Program-made: the position numbers and the translations under genes
Shown here: piece after piece, positions 1 through 6,558 of the stretch
How the letters are laid out: every line of letters starts with the position of its first letter
Numbering within the stretch: the first letter of the stretch is position 1
Notes under the pieces: generated by a model
The model's database searches: none
Told to the model about the DNA's origin: nothing
Seen by the model: the letters and a program-made list of their open reading frames with translations, nothing else
NCBI GenBank assembly: GCA_017613995.1
Contig: JAGACT010000125.1
Span: 1 to 19,941 of the forward strand
Reading direction: 5' to 3'
Length of the DNA: 19,941 nucleotides
Source of the DNA: Eubacteriaceae bacterium
GTDB taxonomy: Bacteria > Bacillota > Clostridia > Eubacteriales > Anaerofustaceae

Positions 1-29
1 CAACCAGCACAGACAGTAATAACGAATCC

Positions 30-54
30 ATGCCCCGCCATTATCGCGGGGCAT
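30..54. other. Perfect 9-bp hairpin upstream of lysC
   Basis: ATGCCCCGC at 30-38 pairs perfectly with GCGGGGCAT at 46-54 around a 7-base loop. No T-tract follows on either strand, so it does not look like a standard intrinsic terminator. It could be the end of an upstream gene's transcript or part of a leader structure for lysC. Only 84 bases upstream of lysC are visible, so a lysine riboswitch farther upstream can neither be seen nor excluded. Confidence 0.5.
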
Positions 55-84
55 GCTGATGAGTGAGCCGTAAAGGAGCATCAA

Positions 85-1269
85 ATGGAGATTATCGTTC
101 AGAAGTACGGCGGGACCAGCGTGAATGATCCCCAGTGCCGCATGAAGATAGCGGAGAACGCAAAGAGCGTCATTAACGAAGGATTCCACCCGGTCATAGT
201 GGTCTCCGCCATGGGCAGATACCCCTCCGCCTACGCCACGGATACCCTGCTGTCCCTGGTGGGCAGCGACTACCGTGACAAGAGGGCCAGGGACCTTCTC
301 ATGTCCTGCGGAGAGATCATCTCCACCGCCGTGGTCTGCGACTGCCTGGTGAGGAACGGCGTCAACGCGGTGCCGGTGACGGGAGGTCAGGCCGGTATCA
401 AGACCGACGACAACCATACCGACGCCCAGATCCTCTCCATCGACCCTCTTCCCCTCATGGACCGCATCAGCAGGGGCGAGGTCCCCGTGGTGGCGGGTTT
501 CCAGGGGGTGAGCGCGGAAGGTGAGATCACCACTCTCGGACGGGGCGGCAGCGATACCACCGCCACGGCCCTGGCGGCGGCCCTGCACGCCAGCAGCGTC
601 GAGATATACACCGACGTGGACGGTATCATGAACGCCGATCCCAACGTGGTGGAGGGAGCCGAGATCTTCGATACCATCAGCTACAGCGATATCTACCTCA
701 TGGCTTCTTCGGGAGCCCAGGTCATCCATCCCAGAGCCGTAAGATACGCCCAGATGGCAAACATAGACGTGAGCATACTGAACATCGCGAAGCCCAGGGG
801 CTCCAAGCACACGGTGATCACCGGATCTAATTCCGCGGTGAATCCCCTGTTCAGCGCCGTCACCAGCATCTCCCACAAGACCCAGATATCCGTGGAGTGC
901 TCCGACACCTCCCAGCAAAACGACATGTTCGACGCCATCGCCAGAAAGGGCATCAACATCGACATGATCAATATCTCCAACTGTTCGTGCCAGTACATCA
1001 CGGACGATTCCGGAGTGGACGACGTGCTCAGCATGCTGGAGGCCCTCAGCATACCCTATCAGCTCAGAAGGGGAGTGGCGGACGTCACCGCCATAGGAGA
1101 CAGGGTCCACTCCACACCCGGGGTCATGGCCAAGATCATAAACGCTCTGTATTCCGAGAAGATCGACGTGTTCCAGACCAGTGACTCTGGCAGGACCATT
1201 TCCGTGCTGGTAAGGGATACGGACGCGAAGGAAGCCGTCATAGCCCTTTACCGGATCATGTACAGCTGA
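85..1269 (+). CDS. lysC: Aspartate kinase (aspartokinase)
   Basis: Phosphorylates L-aspartate with ATP to give 4-phospho-L-aspartate, the entry step to lysine, threonine, methionine and diaminopimelate; cytoplasmic. The 394-residue length fits a monofunctional aspartokinase. The N-terminal amino-acid-kinase domain opens with KYGGTSV (7-13), has GRGGSDTTATALAAAL (152-167) and the DVDGIMNADPNVV nucleotide-binding segment (177-189). The C-terminal third, from about residue 255, looks like the paired ACT domains that give feedback control by lysine and/or threonine in this family; which effector applies cannot be read here. The start is fixed by AAAGGAG at 72-78, six bases before ATG. The gene is followed at once by a bidirectional terminator, so it ends its transcript. 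No partner gene of the pathway lies beside it in this window. Confidence 0.96.
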   Translation: MEIIVQKYGGTSVNDPQCRMKIAENAKSVINEGFHPVIVVSAMGRYPSAYATDTLLSLVGSDYRDKRARDLLMSCGEIISTAVVCDCLVRNGVNAVPVTGGQAGIKTDDNHTDAQILSIDPLPLMDRISRGEVPVVAGFQGVSAEGEITTLGRGGSDTTATALAAALHASSVEIYTDVDGIMNADPNVVEGAEIFDTISYSDIYLMASSGAQVIHPRAVRYAQMANIDVSILNIAKPRGSKHTVITGSNSAVNPLFSAVTSISHKTQISVECSDTSQQNDMFDAIARKGINIDMINISNCSCQYITDDSGVDDVLSMLEALSIPYQLRRGVADVTAIGDRVHSTPGVMAKIINALYSEKIDVFQTSDSGRTISVLVRDTDAKEAVIALYRIMYS

Positions 1270-1288
1270 AAAACGGATCTTTAACCTA

Positions 1289-1330
1289 AAGGGTCCGCTG
1301 TCATCTGACAGCGGACCCTTAGTTTATTTT
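1289..1330. terminator. Bidirectional intrinsic terminator between lysC and the E2-like gene
   Basis: A perfect 15-bp stem, 1289-1303 with 1306-1320, closes on a two-base loop. A T-rich run follows on the plus strand (1322-1333), ending lysC. On the minus strand the run of A at 1269-1273 gives Ts after the stem, so it can also stop transcripts of the convergent gene at 1324-2202. Confidence 0.85.
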
Positions 1331-2202
1331 TTATTCTTCTTTTTATATGAGTACCAGTTCTCCTCCACCGGGAAGTCCCTGTTTATCACCGCCGGGGGAC
1401 TCTCCAGCAGGCTCGGGTCCTTAAGGTAGGAACGGATCTTCTGGAAAGCCGCGGCGAAGTAGTGTCCGGAGGCGATCCGCTCGTCCATTACGACGCCCAG
1501 GGGGATGCACTTTTCGATGACCGTGCCTCCCTGGCGGTTCATGGGGACCATTTCGGTGTTTCCCATGGAGATGAACATTCCCATGGTGCCGAAATCGTAG
1601 ATGTGGTGGTGGATGTAGTTCGTCCTGATGCTGGCCAGGTTCGTGATGCCCATGGTGGCATGGAAGGGACTGGCCTCGATGATGGCCCTGGGCAGCAGGT
1701 TGAAGCGGTCCATGAACCTGAGGACGGTGGTGGCGAAGTTCACCAGGCCCGGAACCGCCAGCAGTATCTTCATGATCCTGTCGGTGGAGTTCTGGTTTTC
1801 GGCTCTCCTGTTTTCCTCCACGTATCGGTCGATCTTCTCCTGCACCGTGAAGATGTCGTCCTCCAGCTCGAAGTAGATCTTGTTCATGGTATCGTTGGCT
1901 TCGCCGGGTTTGAGGACCACCATGCCCACGGCAAATTCGTTGCGGGCATATATCTTCTTGTTGACGATGAACCTGTTGAGGGCGGGGAATTCCGCGGTGG
2001 CTCTGAGGACGGCGGCGATGATCACGCCCATGTGGCTGATGCTGCGCCCGTTCTTCCTCTGGGCGTTGATGTATTTCTGGATGGGTTCCAGGGGTATGTC
2101 CAGGGATATGGTGTTCATGGCGTCATGGCGCTGAACCAGGAAATATGGTATCAGCGAGTACAGCGGGTCTACATTTCTTACGCGTTTTCCGTCTTTTCTC
2201 AT
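1324..2202 (-). CDS. Stand-alone 2-oxoacid dehydrogenase acyltransferase (E2/CAT-fold) homologue, altered catalytic motif
   Basis: The 292-residue protein matches the catalytic domain of E2 acyltransferases, the fold shared with chloramphenicol acetyltransferase: an N-terminal helical part (around SISHMGVIIAAVLRAT, 54-69), a middle section ending in a hydrophobic segment (145-160), then FHATMGITNLASI (180-192) and a C-terminal PLGVVMDERIASG (234-246). No lipoyl or subunit-binding domain is present, and no E1 or E3 gene is nearby, so it is not a normal dehydrogenase-complex subunit. The family active site is H-R-x-x-D-G; here it reads D240-E-R-I-A-S-G246, so the catalytic His is Glu and the Asp is Ser. 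Its substrate is unknown. The start has GGAG about 10 bases upstream on the minus strand. It is convergent with lysC and divergent from the CPCC gene. Confidence 0.72.
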   Translation of the reverse strand: MRKDGKRVRNVDPLYSLIPYFLVQRHDAMNTISLDIPLEPIQKYINAQRKNGRSISHMGVIIAAVLRATAEFPALNRFIVNKKIYARNEFAVGMVVLKPGEANDTMNKIYFELEDDIFTVQEKIDRYVEENRRAENQNSTDRIMKILLAVPGLVNFATTVLRFMDRFNLLPRAIIEASPFHATMGITNLASIRTNYIHHHIYDFGTMGMFISMGNTEMVPMNRQGGTVIEKCIPLGVVMDERIASGHYFAAAFQKIRSYLKDPSLLESPPAVINRDFPVEENWYSYKKKNKK

Positions 2203-2297
2203 ATGTCAGATGCTCCGGTCGAATCCTTTTTTATAAATGATACTACCTGTTCCGGCTGTTGCATTCCCAAAAATGAATTCTTAAAGACTTCTTAATG

Positions 2298-2306
2298 TGG
2301 TATTAT
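2298..2306 (+). promoter_or_regulatory. Extended -10 promoter for the CPCC cassette
   Basis: TGG immediately followed by TATTAT (2301-2306) forms an extended -10 element; no good -35 box is seen 16-18 bases upstream. Transcription would start near 2313, just before the ribosome binding site at 2315-2327. This places the upstream in-frame ATG at 2295 outside the message. Confidence 0.5.
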
Positions 2307-2330
2307 CATATTCGAAAGAGGAGGAGGCCG

Positions 2331-2714
2331 ATGGAAAAGATCATTTATCTCACACCGGACGGCATAACCGAGGGTCCCGCCGCCGGGAGCGGCAGTACCG
2401 GGCGAACCGGCGTGCTGCACGTGACGGTGGAGCCTGAGAAACTCAGCGAGTCCGACATAAGCGTCATCCTGGCCGCCCTGGGAATGGGGCTTGAGGTGAC
2501 TTACGAGGGGACCGAGGACGAGCGCGTCTGTCCCTGCTGCCATGCGTACCTTTTCAGCGAAAAGAACGCCTACGAGATCTGCCCCGTATGCGGGTGGGAG
2601 GACGATCCCTCCCAGAGAAGGGACGAGCTTCTTGCCGGAGGAGCCAACAGACTGAGCCTTGCCGGGGCTAGGGAAGAATTATGGAGGATGATCCATGAAA
2701 AGCCGCAGCCGTAA
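2331..2714 (+). CDS. CPCC-family cysteine-rich (zinc-ribbon-like) protein
   Basis: 127 residues. The C-terminal half carries the CPCC family signature: C67-P-C-C70, then C84-P-V-C87-G-W-E-D-D, followed by a GGAN-x-x-SL-x-x-AR segment (103-114), a pattern known from the Cys_rich_CPCC family (recalled, not searched). Four or five cysteines probably bind one zinc. Residues 1-60 show no motif I recognise. The biochemical role of the family is unknown to me. I chose ATG 2331 because of the strong AGAGGAGGAGG at 2317-2327; an in-frame ATG at 2295 would add 12 odd residues and lies upstream of the predicted transcription start. The 3' end overlaps the next gene by 20 bases, so the two are translated together. 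Confidence 0.75.
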   Translation: MEKIIYLTPDGITEGPAAGSGSTGRTGVLHVTVEPEKLSESDISVILAALGMGLEVTYEGTEDERVCPCCHAYLFSEKNAYEICPVCGWEDDPSQRRDELLAGGANRLSLAGAREELWRMIHEKPQP

Positions 2715-3090
2715 GATACTTTTCGCCGCAGCCGCAGCCGTTCTGGTGCTGCTGATCCTGGCTGTGCTGATGCCGAAGTTCCCTACGTCTCCCACAGGAG
2801 GGGACAGCGGAACGGAAATGAAGCAGTACTACTTCAGGACGGAGAAGCTTCTGAAGCAGCACTACGACAAGCACGGCAGGGAGATGGGCTTTTCATCCCC
2901 GGAGGAATACCGTCTCGCCGCCTGCAGGGTAATAAACGATCCCATGTCCCTTCACAAGACCGAGAAGGAGGACGGGGACGACATCTACTACCTGGAGGAG
3001 ACCAACGAGTTCGTGGTGGTGTCCACCGACGGATACATAAGGACCTATTTCTGCCCCGACTCGGGTAAGAAATACTACGACAAGCAATAG
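2695..3090 (+). CDS. Membrane-anchored small protein with a possible BECR (barnase/EndoU-like) nuclease domain
   Basis: 131 residues. A basic N-terminus and one hydrophobic segment (about 8-26) predict a signal anchor with the remainder outside the membrane. The soluble part has H56-Y-D-K-H60, GFSSPEEY (65-72), then IYYLEETNEFVVVSTDGYIR (97-116) and TYFCPDSGKKYYD. This H..KH / NEF.V.S.DG.IRTYF arrangement resembles the C-terminal toxin-like domains I know from polymorphic toxins and phage proteins grouped with barnase/EndoU/colicin-D-like (BECR) RNases; it is recognised by pattern only. If right, H56 or H60 and R116 would be candidate active-site residues. Start set by GGAGG at 2683-2687, seven bases before ATG. 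It overlaps the CPCC gene by 20 bases. It might alternatively be a non-catalytic secreted protein of the same fold. Confidence 0.55.
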   Translation: MKSRSRKILFAAAAAVLVLLILAVLMPKFPTSPTGGDSGTEMKQYYFRTEKLLKQHYDKHGREMGFSSPEEYRLAACRVINDPMSLHKTEKEDGDDIYYLEETNEFVVVSTDGYIRTYFCPDSGKKYYDKQ

Positions 3091-3116
3091 TACTGAAAAA
3101 AGGAGAGATCATACAT

Positions 3117-3560
3117 ATGGACATTCAGATCATTTCGATCGCGGCGTCTCTTCTGATGTCGCTGGCTGCCCTTGCTTTTTCCGTCATCACCTTCAATGCC
3201 AGTGTGCGCCATCAGCGAAAGAAGGATACTATAGACGCGTTCAATACCCTTCAGAACGACGCCCTCGATCCCCTGCTTGGATTCACCAAAAAACAGATAG
3301 AAGCGGTGGCGATGGATCCGTGAGGGGACGAATACAAGACCGTCAGCAGGTATCTTTACCGTATAGAACACTTCTGTGTAGGTGTCCAGAACGGAATATA
3401 TGACACAGACACGCTGAAACGGCTGGTGGGCACATCGTTCAGTTACATTTACACAAAACTTGAGCCGATCATACAGAAGAAAAGAACGATCAGCGGCAGC
3501 AGTGACGGCATAAACTATAAAAGCTTCGAAGAAGTTGCGAAGGATCTCAGGACTTCGTGA
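3117..3560 (+). pseudogene. DUF4760-like membrane protein interrupted by in-frame TGA
   Basis: AGGAGAG at 3101-3107 leads to ATG 3117. The frame begins with a hydrophobic segment (residues about 5-27) and a basic cytoplasmic stretch, then meets TGA at 3321-3323 (codon 69). The same frame continues without a further stop to TGA at 3558-3560 and encodes sequence that belongs to the same protein: YLYRIEHFCVGVQNGIYD and a following LVGTSFSYIYTKLEPII segment, which match the pattern I recall for DUF4760 proteins. Total would be 147 codons. Other genes here end in TGA, so the code is standard and the codon is a nonsense mutation, a sequencing error, or (unlikely) recoding. The gene is AT-richer than its neighbours, as expected for acquired DNA. 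Function unknown. Confidence 0.65.
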
Positions 3561-3603
3561 TCAGCTCAGGGTCCTCTCAAAGACCCGGGAGCATGAAGAC
3601 ATG

Positions 3604-3647
3604 TAAAAAAGAAGACCGTAAAGGTCCCTATTCGGGATCCTTGCGGC
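3604..3647 (-). terminator. Intrinsic terminator of the pdp-recX operon
   Basis: Read on the minus strand, a GC-rich stem formed by about 3634-3646 and 3616-3629, with internal mismatches or a bulge and a five-base loop, is followed by a T run (plus-strand A run at 3605-3610). The stem overlaps the recX stop codon at 3628-3630. Confidence 0.65.
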
Positions 3648-4443
3648 CGTTTTGTGCTTTTTGCAGACATTCGTCTATTATCCTGCGGGGGCAGCCCTTT
3701 GCCAGCATCTCGGAAGTGAACCTCCCCGTAAGCTCCCGCCGGGACAGGTCCTTTTTTTCCAGCTCCCTCAGGCGCTTCTCCCCCAGTGCCCTGTAATAAT
3801 CGCCGTATTCGGAGGGGTCTTCCCCCCGGGTGATCCCGTCTGCCTCCCGGGCCGCGGCGGAGGATGAGAATCCCGCCGATACGGCGCTTCGGATGAGCTT
3901 TTCCTTCCTTATAAGGGGAGGATATCTTCTCAGGGATTCATTTTTGCTTCTAATGAATCCCTTCAGGTTCCCTTCTTCGATAGCCCCCTCCGCGAAGGAG
4001 GTGCTCTCCGCGATGGTGTCCCCGTCCAGCCCCCTGCGTCTGAGTTTTTCCCTGGTCCTTCTCAGGCTTCTGCCGGAACCGATCATGTCCCCGGCCAGGC
4101 GTTCCGCCAGGTCCCTGTCGTTGAGGATGTTTTTGGCGACGAGCTTATCCACGGTCTCGCTGATGACCGATGCCTGAATGTTCTTCGAGAAGAGGTGGTC
4201 CGTCAGCTGCCTGGTGCTCCTGGCGCTGCGCTCCAGGTAATCCAGGGCGTATGCGGCGGCCCTTTTTCGGGAGTAGGGCTCGTTGAGGCTCAGAAGAAGG
4301 GCAAGATCGAATTCACCGTCGGGTTCGAGGGAGAGCTTTTCCACCAGGGAGGGATCGATCAGCAGTACGCTGCCCTCACCGAACTCCAGCAGGGTGTCGT
4401 TCTTTCTCTTTCTGATGGCGTTTACTATCAACTGCGTCCTCAC
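3628..4443 (-). CDS. recX: Recombination regulatory protein RecX
   Basis: 271 residues, similar in length to Bacillus-type RecX. RecX binds RecA filaments and limits their growth and activity in homologous recombination; cytoplasmic. The recognisable core is YALDYLERSARSTRQLTDHL (66-85) followed by tandem three-helix repeats, including ILNDRDLAERLAGDMI (106-121), the RRTREKLRRRGLDGDTI segment and a last repeat ending in MLAKGCPRRIIDECLQKA. The start is a GTG at 4443 (minus strand) that overlaps the stop of the upstream phosphorylase gene in a GTGA arrangement, implying translational coupling. RecX has no functional link to nucleoside breakdown that I know of; shared transcription is the visible fact. 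recA is not in this window. Confidence 0.9.
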   Translation of the reverse strand: MRTQLIVNAIRKRKNDTLLEFGEGSVLLIDPSLVEKLSLEPDGEFDLALLLSLNEPYSRKRAAAYALDYLERSARSTRQLTDHLFSKNIQASVISETVDKLVAKNILNDRDLAERLAGDMIGSGRSLRRTREKLRRRGLDGDTIAESTSFAEGAIEEGNLKGFIRSKNESLRRYPPLIRKEKLIRSAVSAGFSSSAAAREADGITRGEDPSEYGDYYRALGEKRLRELEKKDLSRRELTGRFTSEMLAKGCPRRIIDECLQKAQNGRKDPE

Positions 4444-5744
4444 ATGATGATCTCGTGAATGAGCTTCAGAGGCTCCGCCGGCTCGGAAGAAAATTCATAG
4501 GCTTCCAGAAGCTTTTCGGCGGCCCGCTCCAGCCTGTCCTCGTCCGACGCATAGACGGTGGCGATCTTTTCTCCCGCGGAGACGGGATCCCCCACCTTCC
4601 TGGCCACTATAAGGCCCGCCGCCGGGTCTAGCACGTCCTCCTTCTTCTCCCTTCCCGCGCCGGTCAGCAGGGATGCCATGCCCACCTCGGAGCAGGAGAT
4701 CCTCTTCACGTATCCGCCGCAGGGCGCGCAAACGTCCCGGGAAAGGGGCGCGGTGGCCAGAAGAGCGTCGTTGTCGAAGACGGATGCGTCCCCGCCCTGG
4801 GCCCTGACGAATTCCATGAATTTGTCCAGCGCCCTGCCGGAATCGAGGGCCTCCGAAAGCATGCTCACCGCCTCCTGTCTGTCGGGGGCGGTGCCTGACA
4901 TCACCAGAAGGACGCTGCCCAGTACGAGGCACAGTTCCCTCAGCTCCGCCGATCCCCGGCCCCTTAAGGTCTCCACCGCCTCGTTGACCTCGATGGCGTT
5001 GCCCACGTGGGTGCCCAGGGGCTGGTTCATGTCGCTGATGACGCAGCCGACCTTTTTCCCGGCGCGCTTTCCTATGTCCACCATCTTTTTCCCCAGGGCG
5101 ATGGCGTCGCCGGGCTCCTTCATGAAGGCGCCGCTGCCGGTCTTGACGTCCAGCACTATGGCGTCGGCCCCGCAGGCCAGCTTCTTGCTCATGATGGAGG
5201 AGGTGATCAGGGAAATGTTGTCTATGGTGGCGGTCACGTCCCTGAGGGCGTAGAGCTTCTTGTCCGCCGGTGCGAGATCAGCGGTCTGTCCCACCACGGT
5301 CAGGCCGTGTTCCCTTACGGTCTTTATGAAGTCCTCGTCCGAAAGGGTCGTCGTGAACCCGGGGATGCTTTCCAGCTTGTCTATGGTGCCTCCGGTGTGC
5401 CCCAGGCCCCTGCCGCTCATCTTGGCGACCTTGAGCCCGCAGCAGGCCAGCATGGGCGCCAGCACCAGGGTGGTCTTGTCCCCGACTCCTCCGGTGGAAT
5501 GCTTGTCCACCTTGATGCCCTCGATCACGGAAAGGTCCAGCATCTCCCCCGAGTGGGTCATGGCGTCGGTGATGAGGAAGGTCTCCTCGTCGTTCATCCC
5601 CCTCATGCAGATGGCCATGAGAAGGGCCGCGGCCTGGTAATCGGGAATGCTGCCGTCGGTGACTCCGGAGACGAAATAATCTATCTCCTCCTTGGTCAGG
5701 GCCTTCCCCAGCTTCTTCTTTGTGATGATCTCGTACATGTTCAT
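4440..5744 (-). CDS. pdp: Pyrimidine-nucleoside phosphorylase
   Basis: 434 residues, the usual length of pyrimidine-nucleoside/thymidine phosphorylases. It splits uridine, thymidine or deoxyuridine with phosphate into the free base and (deoxy)ribose-1-phosphate, in the cytoplasm, for salvage and carbon use. Visible motifs are KHSTGGVGDK (81-90, phosphate binding), the family signature SGRGLGHTGGTIDKLES (110-126), an SLITSSIMSKK segment (about 178-188) and KTGSGAFM (about 202-209). The C-terminal domain follows from about residue 340. Firmicute homologues are usually broad in pyrimidine specificity, hence pdp rather than deoA; the substrate range cannot be decided from sequence alone. Start at ATG 5744 with GGAG nine bases upstream; a second ATG two codons later is less well placed. 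It is the first gene of an operon with recX, driven by the promoter at 5779-5787. Confidence 0.93.
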   Translation of the reverse strand: MNMYEIITKKKLGKALTKEEIDYFVSGVTDGSIPDYQAAALLMAICMRGMNDEETFLITDAMTHSGEMLDLSVIEGIKVDKHSTGGVGDKTTLVLAPMLACCGLKVAKMSGRGLGHTGGTIDKLESIPGFTTTLSDEDFIKTVREHGLTVVGQTADLAPADKKLYALRDVTATIDNISLITSSIMSKKLACGADAIVLDVKTGSGAFMKEPGDAIALGKKMVDIGKRAGKKVGCVISDMNQPLGTHVGNAIEVNEAVETLRGRGSAELRELCLVLGSVLLVMSGTAPDRQEAVSMLSEALDSGRALDKFMEFVRAQGGDASVFDNDALLATAPLSRDVCAPCGGYVKRISCSEVGMASLLTGAGREKKEDVLDPAAGLIVARKVGDPVSAGEKIATVYASDEDRLERAAEKLLEAYEFSSEPAEPLKLIHEIIM

Positions 5745-5778
5745 AAGTTCACGCTCCGGATAAAAGGATCTTAACTGA

Positions 5779-5787
5779 ATTATACCA
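5779..5787 (-). promoter_or_regulatory. Extended -10 promoter of pdp-recX
   Basis: On the minus strand TGG is followed directly by TATAAT (plus-strand ATTATACCA, 5779-5787). A recognisable -35 box is not seen. Transcription would start near 5772, giving a leader of about 28 bases that contains the pdp ribosome binding site. Confidence 0.6.
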
Positions 5788-5804
5788 CAAACCGCGCATT
5801 CATA

Positions 5805-5813
5805 TGATATAAT
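5805..5813 (+). promoter_or_regulatory. Extended -10 promoter of the mtnN-rbgA-rnhB operon
   Basis: TGA followed directly by a perfect TATAAT (5808-5813). No good -35 box at 16-18 bases upstream. The predicted start is near 5820. The -10 hexamer is only 23 bp from that of the divergent pdp promoter, so the two polymerases would compete for the same upstream DNA. Confidence 0.6.
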
Positions 5814-5821
5814 TCATGTTC

Positions 5822-5838
5822 AGGGGCATACAGCCCCT
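5822..5838 (+). other. Small hairpin at the 5' end of the mtnN leader
   Basis: AGGGGC (5822-5827) pairs with GCCCCT (5833-5838) around five bases. It would sit at the very 5' end of the mtnN message, a few bases before the ribosome binding site at 5846-5851. It may stabilise the transcript or be a protein-binding dyad; there is no T-tract for termination. Confidence 0.4.
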
Positions 5839-5859
5839 ATAATGCGAGGAGAAAAAGAC

Positions 5860-6558
5860 ATGATAGCAGTTATAGCTTCCATGGAAAGCGAATTCCAGTT
5901 TCTGGACAGGGCGGAACATGTATGCGACGATAGTATCGGACGCTATACCTTCCGCCGCTGGATGCTGGGGGATACACCCATAGTCACGGGGGTCTGCGGC
6001 ACGGGCAAGGTGGCCGCCGCCGTATGCACCCAGAAGATGATAGACGAATACGCCCCGTCCCTGGTGGTGTCCATAGGCACCGCCGGATCGATGGATCCTT
6101 CCGTCAGATCCAATACGGTAGTGGTGGCTGAGGACATAGTACAGCACGATTTCGACGCTTCACCCTTTGGCTACAGAAGGGGAGAGCAGTGCGAGCTGGG
6201 CGTCGTGGAGATGAAGTGCAGCGCCCGCTTTCTGGAACTTGCCCGGGAAAAATATTCCTCATACTCCAACGTGACCTTCGGAAGGGTGCTTTCCGGAGAC
6301 CGCGTCATAGTACTGAGGGAGGACAAGGCCGAGCTCAACAGAGCCTTCGGTCCAAGCGCCTGCTGCGAGATGGAATGCGCCGCTGTGGCGGAATGCTGCC
6401 TGCTGAACGGGGTGGAATTCGCCGTGGTCAAGGGCATATCCGACGGAGACAGCGATGAGACAGACCGGGAGGCGGAGTTCAGAAGCAACATCGTTTCCGC
6501 CAGCGCCGGGCTCGGAGACGTGCTTTGCGGCATCCTGTCGGAGCTGGGTGCTTTCTGA
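5860..6558 (+). CDS. mtnN: 5'-methylthioadenosine/S-adenosylhomocysteine nucleosidase
   Basis: 232 residues, the usual length. It hydrolyses the glycosidic bond of methylthioadenosine and S-adenosylhomocysteine to adenine and the thio-sugar, clearing by-products of polyamine synthesis and methylation and feeding AI-2 formation where LuxS is present. Seen in sequence: N-terminal MIAVIASMESEF with E11 (equivalent of the family's first catalytic Glu), GVCGTGKVAAA (44-54), VSIGTAGSMDP (70-80), MECAAVAE with E172 (binds the ribose), and GISDGDSDE with D195, the catalytic acid. The start at 5860 is chosen over an in-frame ATG at 5842 because GAGGAG (5846-5851) lies between them, eight bases before 5860, and because homologues begin at this point. 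Its stop shares one base with the start of rbgA (TGATG), so the genes are coupled. Confidence 0.93.
   Translation: MIAVIASMESEFQFLDRAEHVCDDSIGRYTFRRWMLGDTPIVTGVCGTGKVAAAVCTQKMIDEYAPSLVVSIGTAGSMDPSVRSNTVVVAEDIVQHDFDASPFGYRRGEQCELGVVEMKCSARFLELAREKYSSYSNVTFGRVLSGDRVIVLREDKAELNRAFGPSACCEMECAAVAECCLLNGVEFAVVKGISDGDSDETDREAEFRSNIVSASAGLGDVLCGILSELGAF

Noticed and set aside
2295..2330. Upstream ATG of the CPCC gene
   Set aside because: It overlaps the predicted -10 box and lacks a ribosome binding site, while ATG 2331 has an excellent one.
3321..3323. In-frame TGA read as selenocysteine or tryptophan
   Set aside because: Several genes here end in TGA, so it is not a sense codon, and only a 4-bp weak stem can be drawn right after it; the residue sits in no known redox motif.
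5822..5838. Hairpin in the mtnN leader as a terminator or SAM-type riboswitch
   Set aside because: It has no T-tract, and the leader of about 40 bases is too short for any known SAM or SAH riboswitch.
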